Shown in pieces: positions 1-7,689 of a stretch of 36,901 bases of DNA (positions are counted from its first letter, which is position 1; the number at the start of each line of letters is the position of its first letter). The notes beneath the pieces are model-generated. The model was not told where the DNA came from. It saw only the letters and a program-made list of their open reading frames with translations, and searched no databases. A program made the position numbers and the translations under genes. Origin of the DNA: a virus; IMG/VR virus record IMGVR_UViG_3300009149_004752, positions 1-36,901 of that record; one strand, 5' to 3'.

Positions 1-315
1 CCGGCAAAAGCGGCTCCAGCGAAGGCTGCTCCAGCGAAGGCTGCTCCAGCGAAGGCTGCTCCAGCGAAGGCTGCTCCAGCGAAGGCACCGGCGAAGGCTG
101 CTCCCGCAACGGCTCCGCTCACCAGGACCCAGGCAGCCGGCATGGCCATCAAGGAGTGTTCGTCAATTGCGAAGGCAGTTGCACGTACTGATGCACTCTT
201 CGTGAAGGCCGGAGGAGGTTCCAACGACAAGGAGAGCCGCTACGCAGTGAATGTAGCCGTCAAGGTGCTGGAGGGCTTCGGCGCAATCCAAGTGGACGGT
301 GACTCCATAAAGTGA
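1..315 (+). CDS. Partial Lys/Ala/Pro-repeat protein (5' end outside window)
   Basis: The reading frame is open from base 1 to the TGA at 313-315, giving 104 visible residues; the start lies outside the window. Residues 1 to about 40 are a low-complexity PAKAA repeat, the composition of histone H1-like or linker tails that bind nucleic acid. The last 60 residues look globular (MAIKECSSIAKAV..., ending FGAIQVDGDSIK) and are not recognised. The next gene can start at the GTG overlapping this stop codon, so the two are probably co-transcribed. A role in DNA binding is inferred from the basic repeat only; the repeat could equally be a flexible linker. Confidence 0.6.
   Translation, partial: PAKAAPAKAAPAKAAPAKAAPAKAAPAKAPAKAAPATAPLTRTQAAGMAIKECSSIAKAVARTDALFVKAGGGSNDKESRYAVNVAVKVLEGFGAIQVDGDSIK
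16..87 (+). repeat. 15-bp tandem repeat coding for PAKAA
   Basis: Four identical copies of the unit ccagcgaaggctgct run from 16 to 75. A shortened copy follows (76-87) and degenerate copies lie on both sides. The unit is in frame with the partial gene and encodes Pro-Ala-Lys-Ala-Ala. Nucleotide identity between copies, not just amino acid identity, suggests recent expansion by slippage. Confidence 0.9.
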
Positions 316-350
316 CCGTGTACTCCTCGGCACTAAGGGTAAGGGGTGAT

Positions 351-1349
351 ATGCTGTATTGCCCCTTACCCTTGAGCATTGATAGCTATTGGACGTGTGA
401 ACCGAACTGTGCTCATTGCTATTCACGACGGTTGAACCGCACTTGGGGAGACGACTTCCGGATGGCTGATGTGGAAGCAGTGGAGAAACGCCTACTATCC
501 AACCAGGGCAGTTCTCCTCTCTCACGAGCCCTTCAACAGCGCAAGACCATCCGAGTCGGGAACAGATCCGATCCGTTTCAGGAATGTGAGATTGAGCATC
601 AGGTATCCTCAAGACTGATACAGTTTCTCATGGCGCATAAATGGGACACTGTGATCAAGACCAAGTACCCCCAACGGGCATGGGATATGACAGGATTAGG
701 GAAGCATTGCATTCTCATGGCTGAGGTAACAGTAGGATTGGAAGAGGACTGGGAGATGTTTGAGTACCGGAAAACAGAGAATCCTCTGAGCCAGATACAG
801 ACGCTGGCCCAGGCACAACAGGCCGGATTCCGTGTTGGTGTTACTGGAGAGCCCTTCATTCCTGGGTATCATACTGTAGAGCAGTTCCGGGACGTCCTCA
901 AGCTGCTCAAGTCCCATGGCCTCCAGAGATACAATGTGTACAATCTTCATCTCAATGATCTGGTAGCGAAGAACCTCCACGCACTTGGCCTCGACATTGA
1001 GCGGATATGGTATATGAATCAGGACAAGCCTTGGCGCCGGATCTTGAGACAGCTGCTGGAAGCAGCCGACCAATATGATGTGATACTCGGCAACCCGGAC
1101 TTCGTCAACAGTGGATGGCTTTATAAGGAACGGGCTAACACCTGTTGCGGTCTGGATGTTCAGAATCCATGCACATTCAACACTCATCATTTCAAGCTGG
1201 CGATACAGGACGGCCGGGACCCATTGGAATTGTGGGATGGTGTAGGAGATTACAATGCTGGTATTGCAGTCCTGGACGGCTCCGCGACAGACAAATACAC
1301 AATGAAAGATGTTGTTGAGGAAGAGAGTGATGGTATCCAATTGCTTTGA
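351..1349 (+). CDS. Radical SAM protein, SplB-like, first of two
   Basis: This is a 332-residue protein with the radical SAM cluster motif CEPNCAHCY (CX3CX2C) near its N-terminus, so it should bind a [4Fe-4S] cluster and cleave S-adenosylmethionine. The following segment (IRVGNRSDPFQ, then TVIKTKYP) resembles the spore photoproduct lyase / Rv2578c-like branch. Near the C-terminus NTCCGLDVQNPC holds three more cysteines that could ligate a second cluster. I chose ATG 351 because AAGGGG sits a few bases upstream; a GTG at 312 overlapping the previous stop would add 13 residues. The gene overlaps the next one by about 20 bases. The substrate is unknown. The neighbouring PLP enzyme and second radical SAM protein suggest base or nucleotide tailoring rather than photoproduct repair, which is inference. 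Confidence 0.75.
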   Translation: MLYCPLPLSIDSYWTCEPNCAHCYSRRLNRTWGDDFRMADVEAVEKRLLSNQGSSPLSRALQQRKTIRVGNRSDPFQECEIEHQVSSRLIQFLMAHKWDTVIKTKYPQRAWDMTGLGKHCILMAEVTVGLEEDWEMFEYRKTENPLSQIQTLAQAQQAGFRVGVTGEPFIPGYHTVEQFRDVLKLLKSHGLQRYNVYNLHLNDLVAKNLHALGLDIERIWYMNQDKPWRRILRQLLEAADQYDVILGNPDFVNSGWLYKERANTCCGLDVQNPCTFNTHHFKLAIQDGRDPLELWDGVGDYNAGIAVLDGSATDKYTMKDVVEEESDGIQLL

Positions 1350-2148
1350 ATGTCTGGATACTCCCATTGAGGAGTACCAGGGGATCTTTGTGAAGCGCGA
1401 AGATCTCTGTGCTCCTTCGGATGCGCCACCCTTCAGCAAGATTCGAGGACTGATGAAGCATCTAGAACAGCTGAAAGAGGAAGGGGTTGAGGGAGTTGCC
1501 TATGTGGAGACTTCTATCAGTATGGCTGGATGGGGGGTGGCGTGGGCTTGCTTCCAATTAGGTTTGAAATGCTTGATATTCAATCCAGTGTACAAAGTCC
1601 CCATCTCACTGTTGTTATTCCACCGTAGCCAGTGGAAACAGTGGAAAGCGGAGATTATAGATGTGCCCGCAGGACGAGCGAAAGTGAACTATTACAAAGC
1701 TCGGCGGCAAATCCCTGCAGGGTATCGTCTGCTCCCATTAGGATTGCCATTGAATGAGACCATAGCAGAGACACATGCTGTGGCGGAGAAATGTCTGGAA
1801 CCGTATCGCAGTATCGTTGTATGTGTGGGGAGTGGGACTATTGCAGCTGGACTGTTCCAAGCGACCCAACCAGGGCAGACTTTGTATGGAGTATTGAGCC
1901 GTTCTGGGGATATGACAGTCAAGCGAAAGCACATCACATATGGGTCCCTCTTCTCTCACATCACCAGAGGGGATCTCCAATTGATTGATATGGGGTGGGA
2001 GTATTCCGCTTACTGCGGGACTCCGGTGCCCTTCCCCTGCCATCCCTACTACGATGCGAAAGCATGGGAATGGTTGAGAGACAACAAGGAACGAATCCAG
2101 CTGCCAGTGTTGTTCTGGAACATTGGTGCGGAAGGAAAGAAGGAATGA
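1330..2148 (+). CDS. Fold-type II PLP-dependent enzyme (ACC deaminase / tryptophan synthase beta-like)
   Basis: The 272-residue product resembles the fold-type II pyridoxal-phosphate family. VKREDL followed by PPFSKIRG matches the region around the Schiff-base lysine in ACC deaminase and D-cysteine desulfhydrase (usual form GGNKxR). GSGTIAAGL matches the glycine-rich phosphate-binding loop (GSGGT). A segment like the SNHA substrate loop is replaced by ETSISMAGWGVAWA, so substrate specificity has probably changed. ATG 1330 is preferred because GAGGAAGAGAG precedes it; ATG 1309 is the alternative. The protein is shorter than typical ACC deaminases. It lies between two radical SAM genes with overlapping ends, implying a shared pathway. 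Which amino-acid-like substrate it handles cannot be read from the sequence. Confidence 0.65.
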   Translation: MVSNCFECLDTPIEEYQGIFVKREDLCAPSDAPPFSKIRGLMKHLEQLKEEGVEGVAYVETSISMAGWGVAWACFQLGLKCLIFNPVYKVPISLLLFHRSQWKQWKAEIIDVPAGRAKVNYYKARRQIPAGYRLLPLGLPLNETIAETHAVAEKCLEPYRSIVVCVGSGTIAAGLFQATQPGQTLYGVLSRSGDMTVKRKHITYGSLFSHITRGDLQLIDMGWEYSAYCGTPVPFPCHPYYDAKAWEWLRDNKERIQLPVLFWNIGAEGKKE

Positions 2149-2363
2149 TGACTAAGAAGCTACTGGTGATGACTGAGGAGAAGTGGCAACGGTTCGCTCC
2201 ACCAGAGCAGGACAGGAGCAACACGTATATCAAAGTGTCTGAATTCCGCGCCGCCATGACTGAGGTGGACCTGGACGCAATAGCGAGCGAGTGGCTGGCA
2301 GACGAAACCGACAAGAGCTTCACAGAGATTCTGTTGGCCCACATGGAGGGGAAGGAAGGATGA
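2145..2363 (+). CDS. Small unrecognised protein in the radical SAM / PLP cassette
   Basis: A 72-residue protein beginning MMTKKLLVMTEEKWQRF. It starts at ATG 2145 (or 2148) inside an ATGATGA that overlaps the stop of the PLP gene, with GGAAAGAAGGA just upstream. It ends in a TGA overlapping the start of the second radical SAM gene. This double overlap makes it very likely to be translated and coupled to both neighbours. It is acidic, with no cysteines, membrane segment or recognised domain. It could be an accessory or substrate-carrier subunit for the adjacent enzymes, but that rests on position alone. Confidence 0.6.
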   Translation: MMTKKLLVMTEEKWQRFAPPEQDRSNTYIKVSEFRAAMTEVDLDAIASEWLADETDKSFTEILLAHMEGKEG

Positions 2364-3772
2364 CGGAATACTCAAAACTGCGTGAGACAGTCAGCCGGAT
2401 AGTTCCCGGCCTGCGTCCGTTCTTTGCATCCAGTGGGAAGGTTCAAGCTGTCCAGGAGAAGGGACGAAAGAAGAACTACAGCCAGTTCCATCTGTTGGAG
2501 AATGAGTGGAAGCGCCAGGAACGTCTGCTGAAAACAGAACAGATCAACAGCTTCCTCGAGATCTCCCTGCGGGCTCAGGCGTGCCCGATGCCATTCAACA
2601 TGGACATATGGGATGGACTAGCGTGTCCCTTCGCCTGCATCTACTGCTACGCGAATGCCTTTCGTGCCAGTCTGTACACCGCGTTCTTCGACAATAGCAA
2701 GACGATGGGCTTCCGCCATTGCAATCCAGACTACTACAAACGGGAAATGGACAAGATGCTCCCACTACGGGGAACAGATCCACACAAGTTGTCTGGTATC
2801 CAGAAGGCGTTTGCCTTGGAGATACCAGTGCGGATGGGCATCAGGTTCGAGGACTTCTTGCGTCAGGAGAGGAGAGCCGGCATCAGCTTAGAGATGCTCA
2901 GGTATCTGCGGGACATTGAATATCCTGTGATGATCAACACCAAATCAGACCTGATAGGAGAAGATGACTATGTACGGGCGTTGATGGAGAATCCGGCTGG
3001 AAGTGCTGTCCATATCACCATACTGACGTCTGATGATTCCATCAATGATACGCTTGAGCCCGGAGCGCCGAGGTACGCACGACGTATGGAAGCTGCGAAG
3101 AATCTGATTGATGCTGGTGTGAGAGTCGTTCCTAGAATTGAACCATATCTGTTCTTAGTGAATGACCAACCAGACGAGATCCGCCGATACGCGGAAGATA
3201 TGAAGCGTATAGGGGCTGAACATATCACATTTGATACCTACTCCTACACAGCCAATAACCCTGGGATCCGGCAGGACTTCATCAACCGAGGCTATGACTA
3301 CGATCGTCTGTTCACCGCCGGTTGTGACAGCCAGAAACTAGGGAGCTCTCTTCTGAGTGCATACATGAACATATTCCGGGCATATGGGATCTCCTGCTCT
3401 ACATTCGATCTTGGGAACGTCCCATCCAATGACCAGACTATCTGTTGTGAGGTAGAGGACTGGTTCAAAGGTGGATGGAATTATGGTTGTACAGTGATGG
3501 CAGTTCGTTTCATCACTCAGAACAGAGGAGCCCCGGTAACGTGGAGCCAGTACAAGCAGTGGGTGATGGAGCATGGAGGGTTTCTGACTCAGGCACTGGA
3601 GCGGGAAGTCCATGAATTGTGGAACATAGAAGGTTCCAATCCCGCATACAGTCCTATGTGGGCAGGCGGATTAGTCCCTGTTGGATGGGAGCAAGATGGG
3701 CTTGTGTGGGCGTACCTCCCTGAGACGGATGGACGAGCGGTATTGCTAGAATCATTGGAGGCACGAATATGA
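2360..3772 (+). CDS. Radical SAM protein, SplB-like, second of two
   Basis: The 470-residue protein has the radical SAM motif CPFACIYCYA (CX3CX2C) at about residue 94. The downstream EPGAPRYARRMEAAKNLIDAG and RIEPYLF resemble the SplB / Rv2578c branch. A C-terminal cysteine group (CSTFD..., TICCEVED, NYGC) could hold an auxiliary iron-sulfur cluster. ATG 2360 overlaps the previous stop (ATGA), with GGAAGGA upstream; an open stretch back to 2291 is ignored because it would run deep into the preceding gene. It is longer than and clearly different from the first radical SAM protein, so the two probably catalyse successive steps. The 3' end overlaps the next gene by four bases (ATGA). Confidence 0.75.
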   Translation: MTEYSKLRETVSRIVPGLRPFFASSGKVQAVQEKGRKKNYSQFHLLENEWKRQERLLKTEQINSFLEISLRAQACPMPFNMDIWDGLACPFACIYCYANAFRASLYTAFFDNSKTMGFRHCNPDYYKREMDKMLPLRGTDPHKLSGIQKAFALEIPVRMGIRFEDFLRQERRAGISLEMLRYLRDIEYPVMINTKSDLIGEDDYVRALMENPAGSAVHITILTSDDSINDTLEPGAPRYARRMEAAKNLIDAGVRVVPRIEPYLFLVNDQPDEIRRYAEDMKRIGAEHITFDTYSYTANNPGIRQDFINRGYDYDRLFTAGCDSQKLGSSLLSAYMNIFRAYGISCSTFDLGNVPSNDQTICCEVEDWFKGGWNYGCTVMAVRFITQNRGAPVTWSQYKQWVMEHGGFLTQALEREVHELWNIEGSNPAYSPMWAGGLVPVGWEQDGLVWAYLPETDGRAVLLESLEARI

Positions 3773-4602
3773 AAGTCACTACCAGGATAGAAACCATCTT
3801 TGCCCACGCAGTTGCTATGGATAACCGGGGAATGAAGAACATGATTCATTGCATCGGTTCCAACATCTTCATCGTCAATTTCGATTACAGCATGATGCTG
3901 CGATTCTCATTGCGCAAGAGTGAGACGGTCTTTGCCTCTCCCATTTCCTTCAATGCGAATGACTATGAATCTCCGGACTTCACGTGGTCAGAGAAGGATG
4001 GTGAGATCATCTTCCACACACAAGCCAAGGAGTATGAACGGAAGAAGATATGCCGGGGGAATGCCACAGGACCCAATGCCACAGAGATACGCAAAACCTA
4101 CCATAGGTTGAAGCATGAAGGAGAGGAGAGCCCACTTCTGTTCAATCTCTCCAATGAATGCTGTGGACTTCTGGATGAGGAACTATCTCATGTGGAGATC
4201 TCTGCGGAAGATTCAACACTGATTCTCCGCCAGCGAAATGTGTATACAGGAACAATGGTTGAGGTGAGCAAGAAGGATGATGGACTCATCTCTGTGGACC
4301 AGTTACCAAAGAGCATGGGGCCATTCGCCATGAGGACTCAGGACTTCCTGAGCTTGTTCCTGATCCACCGGTCGCTAGTGTTCATTCCCACTGAGGATTT
4401 CATCCTGGTGAAGGACCAGAAAGAGGACTTTGATGGTGTGATATCTCTGTGTAGGTATGACATGATCATCAATCTTCATGACGATGGAAAGGAGCGTGAC
4501 CATGGGAGGCAAGAGCAGAAAGCAAGGCCAGGTGAGTCGTCGATTGATCGACCGGCTGAAACAGCAGCACGGTTCCATCGAACCAACAAGCAAGAAGGGT
4601 AA
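3769..4602 (+). CDS. Unrecognised protein between radical SAM gene and acyltransferase-like gene
   Basis: A 277-residue protein starting at ATG 3769 in an ATGA overlap with the preceding gene. I recognise no family. The first 230 residues look globular and beta-rich, with many alternating hydrophobic strands. The last 40 residues (after INLHDDG) are basic, polar and probably disordered. The alternating pattern and the phrase DFDGVISLCRYD are loosely reminiscent of sliding-clamp-like folds, and a real sliding clamp lies two genes downstream, but this is too weak to name it. The disordered tail overlaps a possible small gene in another frame (4502-4723). Confidence 0.6.
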   Translation: MKVTTRIETIFAHAVAMDNRGMKNMIHCIGSNIFIVNFDYSMMLRFSLRKSETVFASPISFNANDYESPDFTWSEKDGEIIFHTQAKEYERKKICRGNATGPNATEIRKTYHRLKHEGEESPLLFNLSNECCGLLDEELSHVEISAEDSTLILRQRNVYTGTMVEVSKKDDGLISVDQLPKSMGPFAMRTQDFLSLFLIHRSLVFIPTEDFILVKDQKEDFDGVISLCRYDMIINLHDDGKERDHGRQEQKARPGESSIDRPAETAARFHRTNKQEG

Positions 4603-4723
4603 GGCGAATGCACGAGCAGAGGACCGACACCTACTTGAAACGGATGAGGGAACTGGAGGTTATCCCGAACTTCTGGACAACACAGGAGTATCTAGCAACC
4701 CAAGACGTAAGCCTCAAAAGTGA
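4502..4723 (+). CDS. Possible small basic protein overlapping both neighbours (tentative)
   Basis: ATG 4502 is preceded by AAAGGAG (4488-4494) at a 7-base spacing, a near-ideal ribosome binding site. The frame runs 73 codons and begins MGGKSRKQGQVSRRLIDRL. It overlaps the last 100 bases of the upstream gene, whose tail there looks disordered, and the first 116 bases of the downstream gene. The N-terminal half reads like a real basic protein; the C-terminal half is less convincing. It may be a true overlapping gene, or the ribosome binding site may be chance. Confidence 0.35.
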   Translation: MGGKSRKQGQVSRRLIDRLKQQHGSIEPTSKKGKANARAEDRHLLETDEGTGGYPELLDNTGVSSNPRRKPQK

Positions 4724-5372
4724 CGGAGAGGTGATGTGGATTCAGGAAGATGAATGGGCTGTGTTCCCTCCGTTGCCGCTCCGATCTGCCTCTTTACAGG
4801 GAATGAAGTGCCCTCCAATGAAGATATGGAGTGACTTCACCAACTTCTCTGTAGGGGCCGAGATGGAGTTCCTGGACTGGGAATACACCTATGACTCAAG
4901 CCGGTTTCAGGATCTGAGCGGAGGCCGATGGCGAATGTTCCGCAAGAACTCACGCAAATGGCCTCAAGCGAATACAGGATGGCAGTATTCACACATCATC
5001 CCGAGTGAGATGGACATTGAGAAGTTGTTGACGAAATGGCTGGAAGGAAAGGCAGAAGAAACCATTCAGGATAGTGAAGCCCTGTTGAGCTTCGTCTTCC
5101 ACGGGACCCGGCGTGGATTCCTGTTTCGTGACAGTGAATTGGTAGGGATGAATGTGTGGGATTCATATGAGCCTTATCTGATGTACAGGTATTGTATTGT
5201 GGATCCTGATGAACCGTTTCTGGATGAGTTCTGTAGGTTGCTGTTCTATCAGAGTGTTCCCAACTACATGGTGATAGACGGTGGGACACTGGGTCATCCA
5301 GGACTGGAGAGGTTCAAGGACAAACTCCTTCCTGTCAAGAAGCGTGCAGTATATTCAAGAATCATCCCCTAG
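4608..5372 (+). CDS. GNAT-fold acyltransferase-like protein (DUF2156 / FemX-like)
   Basis: A 254-residue protein starting at ATG 4608 after AAGGGTAAGG. Two regions resemble phosphatidylglycerol lysyltransferase C-terminal (DUF2156) and FemX-like GNAT proteins. The middle has SSRFQDLSGGRWRMFRKNSRKW, where that family has a basic LxGKKxxxKRN stretch. The end has IDGGTLGHPGLERFKDKL followed by LPVKKRAVY, like the family's closing glycine-leucine-phenylalanine-lysine motif. Such proteins move aminoacyl or acyl groups. No membrane segments are present, so a lipid target is unlikely. Its place just after the radical SAM / PLP genes suggests it could attach an acyl group to a modified base or nucleotide, which is inference. 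A good ribosome binding site for the sliding clamp follows. Confidence 0.5.
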   Translation: MHEQRTDTYLKRMRELEVIPNFWTTQEYLATQDVSLKSDGEVMWIQEDEWAVFPPLPLRSASLQGMKCPPMKIWSDFTNFSVGAEMEFLDWEYTYDSSRFQDLSGGRWRMFRKNSRKWPQANTGWQYSHIIPSEMDIEKLLTKWLEGKAEETIQDSEALLSFVFHGTRRGFLFRDSELVGMNVWDSYEPYLMYRYCIVDPDEPFLDEFCRLLFYQSVPNYMVIDGGTLGHPGLERFKDKLLPVKKRAVYSRIIP

Positions 5373-5400
5373 ACATCATAGCAAAAGAGGAGGTCGGAAT

Positions 5401-6426
5401 ATGAAAATCAACAAGGCAGAACTACAGAATGCATTAGAGGCAGTCCGTCCAGGACTGGCCAACAGGGAAACGATAGAGCAAAGCACCAGCTTTGCGTTCT
5501 ATGGAGACCGGGTGGTGACCTACAACGATGAGATCAGCATCTCCCATCCTGTGAAAGGAATGGACGTAACAGGAGCGATCAAAGCACAGACACTCTATGC
5601 GTTCCTCAACAAGGTGCAGAAGGAGGAGATTGACATTGAATGGGGAGAGAACCAGGTGCTCATCAAGGCCGGACGGTCCAAGGCGGGCATAACGCTTGAG
5701 CAAGAGATGAGACTCCCCATTGAAGAGGAGATTGGGAAGATTGGGAAATGGTACAAGGTTCCAAAGGGGTTTTTGGAAGCCTTGAAATTCTGCCACCCAT
5801 GTTGCTCCAAGGACATGAGCCGTTCTGTGCTGGCCTGCGTCCATGTAGAGGGTAAGAAGGTGGAGGCTTCCGACTCCTACCAGATTGCTATTTACACGCT
5901 GGATGAGGATATGCCCACAAATGGATTCCTGATTCCAGCATCATCCGTCCGGGAACTGATACACTATGACATCAAGGATGTTGCCGCAGGGGAAGCCTGG
6001 GTTCATTTCCGGACAGAGCAAGGAACCGTGTTCTCCACCAGAATCCTCAACAACACATTTCCCGACACCAGCAAGCATATGAAGGTGACTGGGGAAGCCT
6101 TCAGTTTCCCGGATGATACCAATCAGATACTTGAGCGTGCCACTGTCTTTTCAATGAAAGACACGCATGTTGGTGGGGACTTCCCTGTTGTGACGATTGG
6201 AATCAAAGACAAGCGGATGAAGATTGCTGCCGAGAATGAATATGGCTGGTTTGAGGAGGCTGCCCGCGTGAAGTACGATGGGGCACCTGTCACGTTCAAG
6301 ATCGGTGTGGAGTTCCTGACCAATATGTCTGGCAAGCTCCCGAGTTGCATCATTGGGAAGAACAAGATTCGATTCAGCGGGGGGAAGTGGGAACATGTAG
6401 TGGCCATGTTGGCCGAAACAGAATGA
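5401..6426 (+). CDS. dnaN: DNA sliding clamp (DnaN-like beta clamp)
   Basis: The 341-residue product has the length and layout of a bacterial-type beta clamp. An N-terminal MKINKAELQNALEAVRPGLANRETIEQ leads into a long run of amphipathic strands, with domain-like segments at about residues 1-110, 115-225 and 230-341. The motif VEASDSYQIA matches the clamp signature around ATDGHRLA in the second domain. AGAGGAGGT lies nine bases before ATG 5401, which decides the start over upstream in-frame codons. It should encircle DNA and hold the phage polymerase. The clamp loader encoded at 11353-12291 is the likely partner. Confidence 0.8.
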   Translation: MKINKAELQNALEAVRPGLANRETIEQSTSFAFYGDRVVTYNDEISISHPVKGMDVTGAIKAQTLYAFLNKVQKEEIDIEWGENQVLIKAGRSKAGITLEQEMRLPIEEEIGKIGKWYKVPKGFLEALKFCHPCCSKDMSRSVLACVHVEGKKVEASDSYQIAIYTLDEDMPTNGFLIPASSVRELIHYDIKDVAAGEAWVHFRTEQGTVFSTRILNNTFPDTSKHMKVTGEAFSFPDDTNQILERATVFSMKDTHVGGDFPVVTIGIKDKRMKIAAENEYGWFEEAARVKYDGAPVTFKIGVEFLTNMSGKLPSCIIGKNKIRFSGGKWEHVVAMLAETE

Positions 6427-6436
6427 GGATGCGCTG

Positions 6437-7666
6437 ATGCGAGGATTCTTTGAGAAGACAGCCACACAGCTCCCTTATCGGTCAGAGAAGGGCATCCACT
6501 CCTGCGCTTCCTGCGGGCTCTACAAGTCTGCACACTCACCAAAGATGGAGCCATACGGAGCCTGTGAGAAGGGAATCATGGTGATTGGAGAAGGACCTGG
6601 GGAAGATGAGGACCGTAAGGGTAGGCCATGGCAAGGCAGAACGGGTCATGTCCTCCAGCAGCAGTACACACGTCTGGGCATTGACCTGTTCCGAGACTGT
6701 GTCAGCTTGAACGCAGTCAACTGCCGTCCTGTTGACAAGAAGGGCTTCAACCGACCCCCGACGGAGTATGAGATCGCATGCTGCCGTCAGAAAGTCATCG
6801 ATGCCATAGCCCAGTACAAGCCAGGAATGATAATGCTCCATGGGGCAGGTGCCCTCTCTTCTCTGATTGGCTACAAGTGGAAGAAAGACCTGGGAGGCGT
6901 GATGAAGTGGCGGGGTTGGACGATACCAGATAGAGAGTACGGAGCATGGCTCTGCCCCACATTTCACCCATCCTACGTGGAACGGCAGGAAGAGGACAAT
7001 GAGGTTGCTATCATCTGGGAGAGGGACATCCAGCGAGCCTTCGAGAAGGTGGGGAAGCCGTTTCCATTCTCAGCAGATGAGGAACAGCGAATCATCGTGT
7101 CTGAGAACCCAGGAGACGTCCTGCCGATGCTTCTCAAAGAAGCTCCGCCTTTGATGACTATTGACATTGAGACGACCGGACTGAAACCCTACAACAAAGC
7201 AGAACATCAGATCGTTGCCATCTCATTCTGTTTTGATGTCAACAGAGCCTACGCGATCCCCTTTCCCACGGAGAAGCGGCATCTGGGACTATTGAAACGC
7301 ATCCTAACGAATCCTAATGTGGGCAAGATCGCAGCCAACATGAAGCATGAGGATAACTGGCTGAATGTACTGCATGGAATCGAAGTGAACCCATGGGCGT
7401 TCGACACGATGCAGGCTGCACACGTACTGGATAACCGCCCCGGCATCACAGGTCTGAAATTCCAGGCATACATTCAGTTTGGTGTTCTGGGATATGATGA
7501 AGAGGTCAGTCCTTATCTGCACAGCTCTGCTCCCAACATACCAAATAGGATCCTGGAGTTGACCAGAGATAAGGACTCATTCAGAAGGCTATTACTCTAC
7601 TGTGGGATGGACAGCCTGCTTGAGTTCCGGCTCGCGGAGCTTCAGATGAAGGAGATGGGATGGTAA
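6437..7666 (+). CDS. Family 4 uracil-DNA glycosylase fused to a DnaQ/Pol I-type 3'-5' exonuclease
   Basis: This 409-residue protein joins two enzymes. Residues 1 to about 200 are a family 4 uracil-DNA glycosylase: CASC at 23-26 plus C96 and C115/116 fit the iron-sulfur cluster ligands, GEGPGEDED...GRPWQGRTG is the uracil-pocket motif, and FHPSY (176-180) is the second catalytic motif. Residues about 235-409 are a DEDD exonuclease: TIDIETTGL (D243, E245), NMKHED (D306) and YCGMD (Y388, D392) are the Exo I, II and III motifs. The polymerase at 9946-11349 lacks an exonuclease domain, so this protein probably supplies its proofreading and removes uracil from the template. It starts ten bases after the clamp gene. 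Confidence 0.85.
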   Translation: MRGFFEKTATQLPYRSEKGIHSCASCGLYKSAHSPKMEPYGACEKGIMVIGEGPGEDEDRKGRPWQGRTGHVLQQQYTRLGIDLFRDCVSLNAVNCRPVDKKGFNRPPTEYEIACCRQKVIDAIAQYKPGMIMLHGAGALSSLIGYKWKKDLGGVMKWRGWTIPDREYGAWLCPTFHPSYVERQEEDNEVAIIWERDIQRAFEKVGKPFPFSADEEQRIIVSENPGDVLPMLLKEAPPLMTIDIETTGLKPYNKAEHQIVAISFCFDVNRAYAIPFPTEKRHLGLLKRILTNPNVGKIAANMKHEDNWLNVLHGIEVNPWAFDTMQAAHVLDNRPGITGLKFQAYIQFGVLGYDEEVSPYLHSSAPNIPNRILELTRDKDSFRRLLLYCGMDSLLEFRLAELQMKEMGW

Positions 7667-7689
7667 CGCTTTGAGGAGGAGGAGGTAGC

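Noticed and set aside
1-120. Short direct repeats at the window start as a CRISPR array
   Set aside because: The 15-bp units are contiguous and in frame with a coding sequence; there are no spacers.
351-1349. Naming the first radical SAM protein as a true spore photoproduct lyase
   Set aside because: Only the general SplB-like framework is visible; gene context and extra cysteines point to another reaction.
696-1439. 247-codon - strand frame opposite the first radical SAM gene
   Set aside because: The + strand carries the radical SAM motif and an operon overlap; the antisense product shows no recognisable features.
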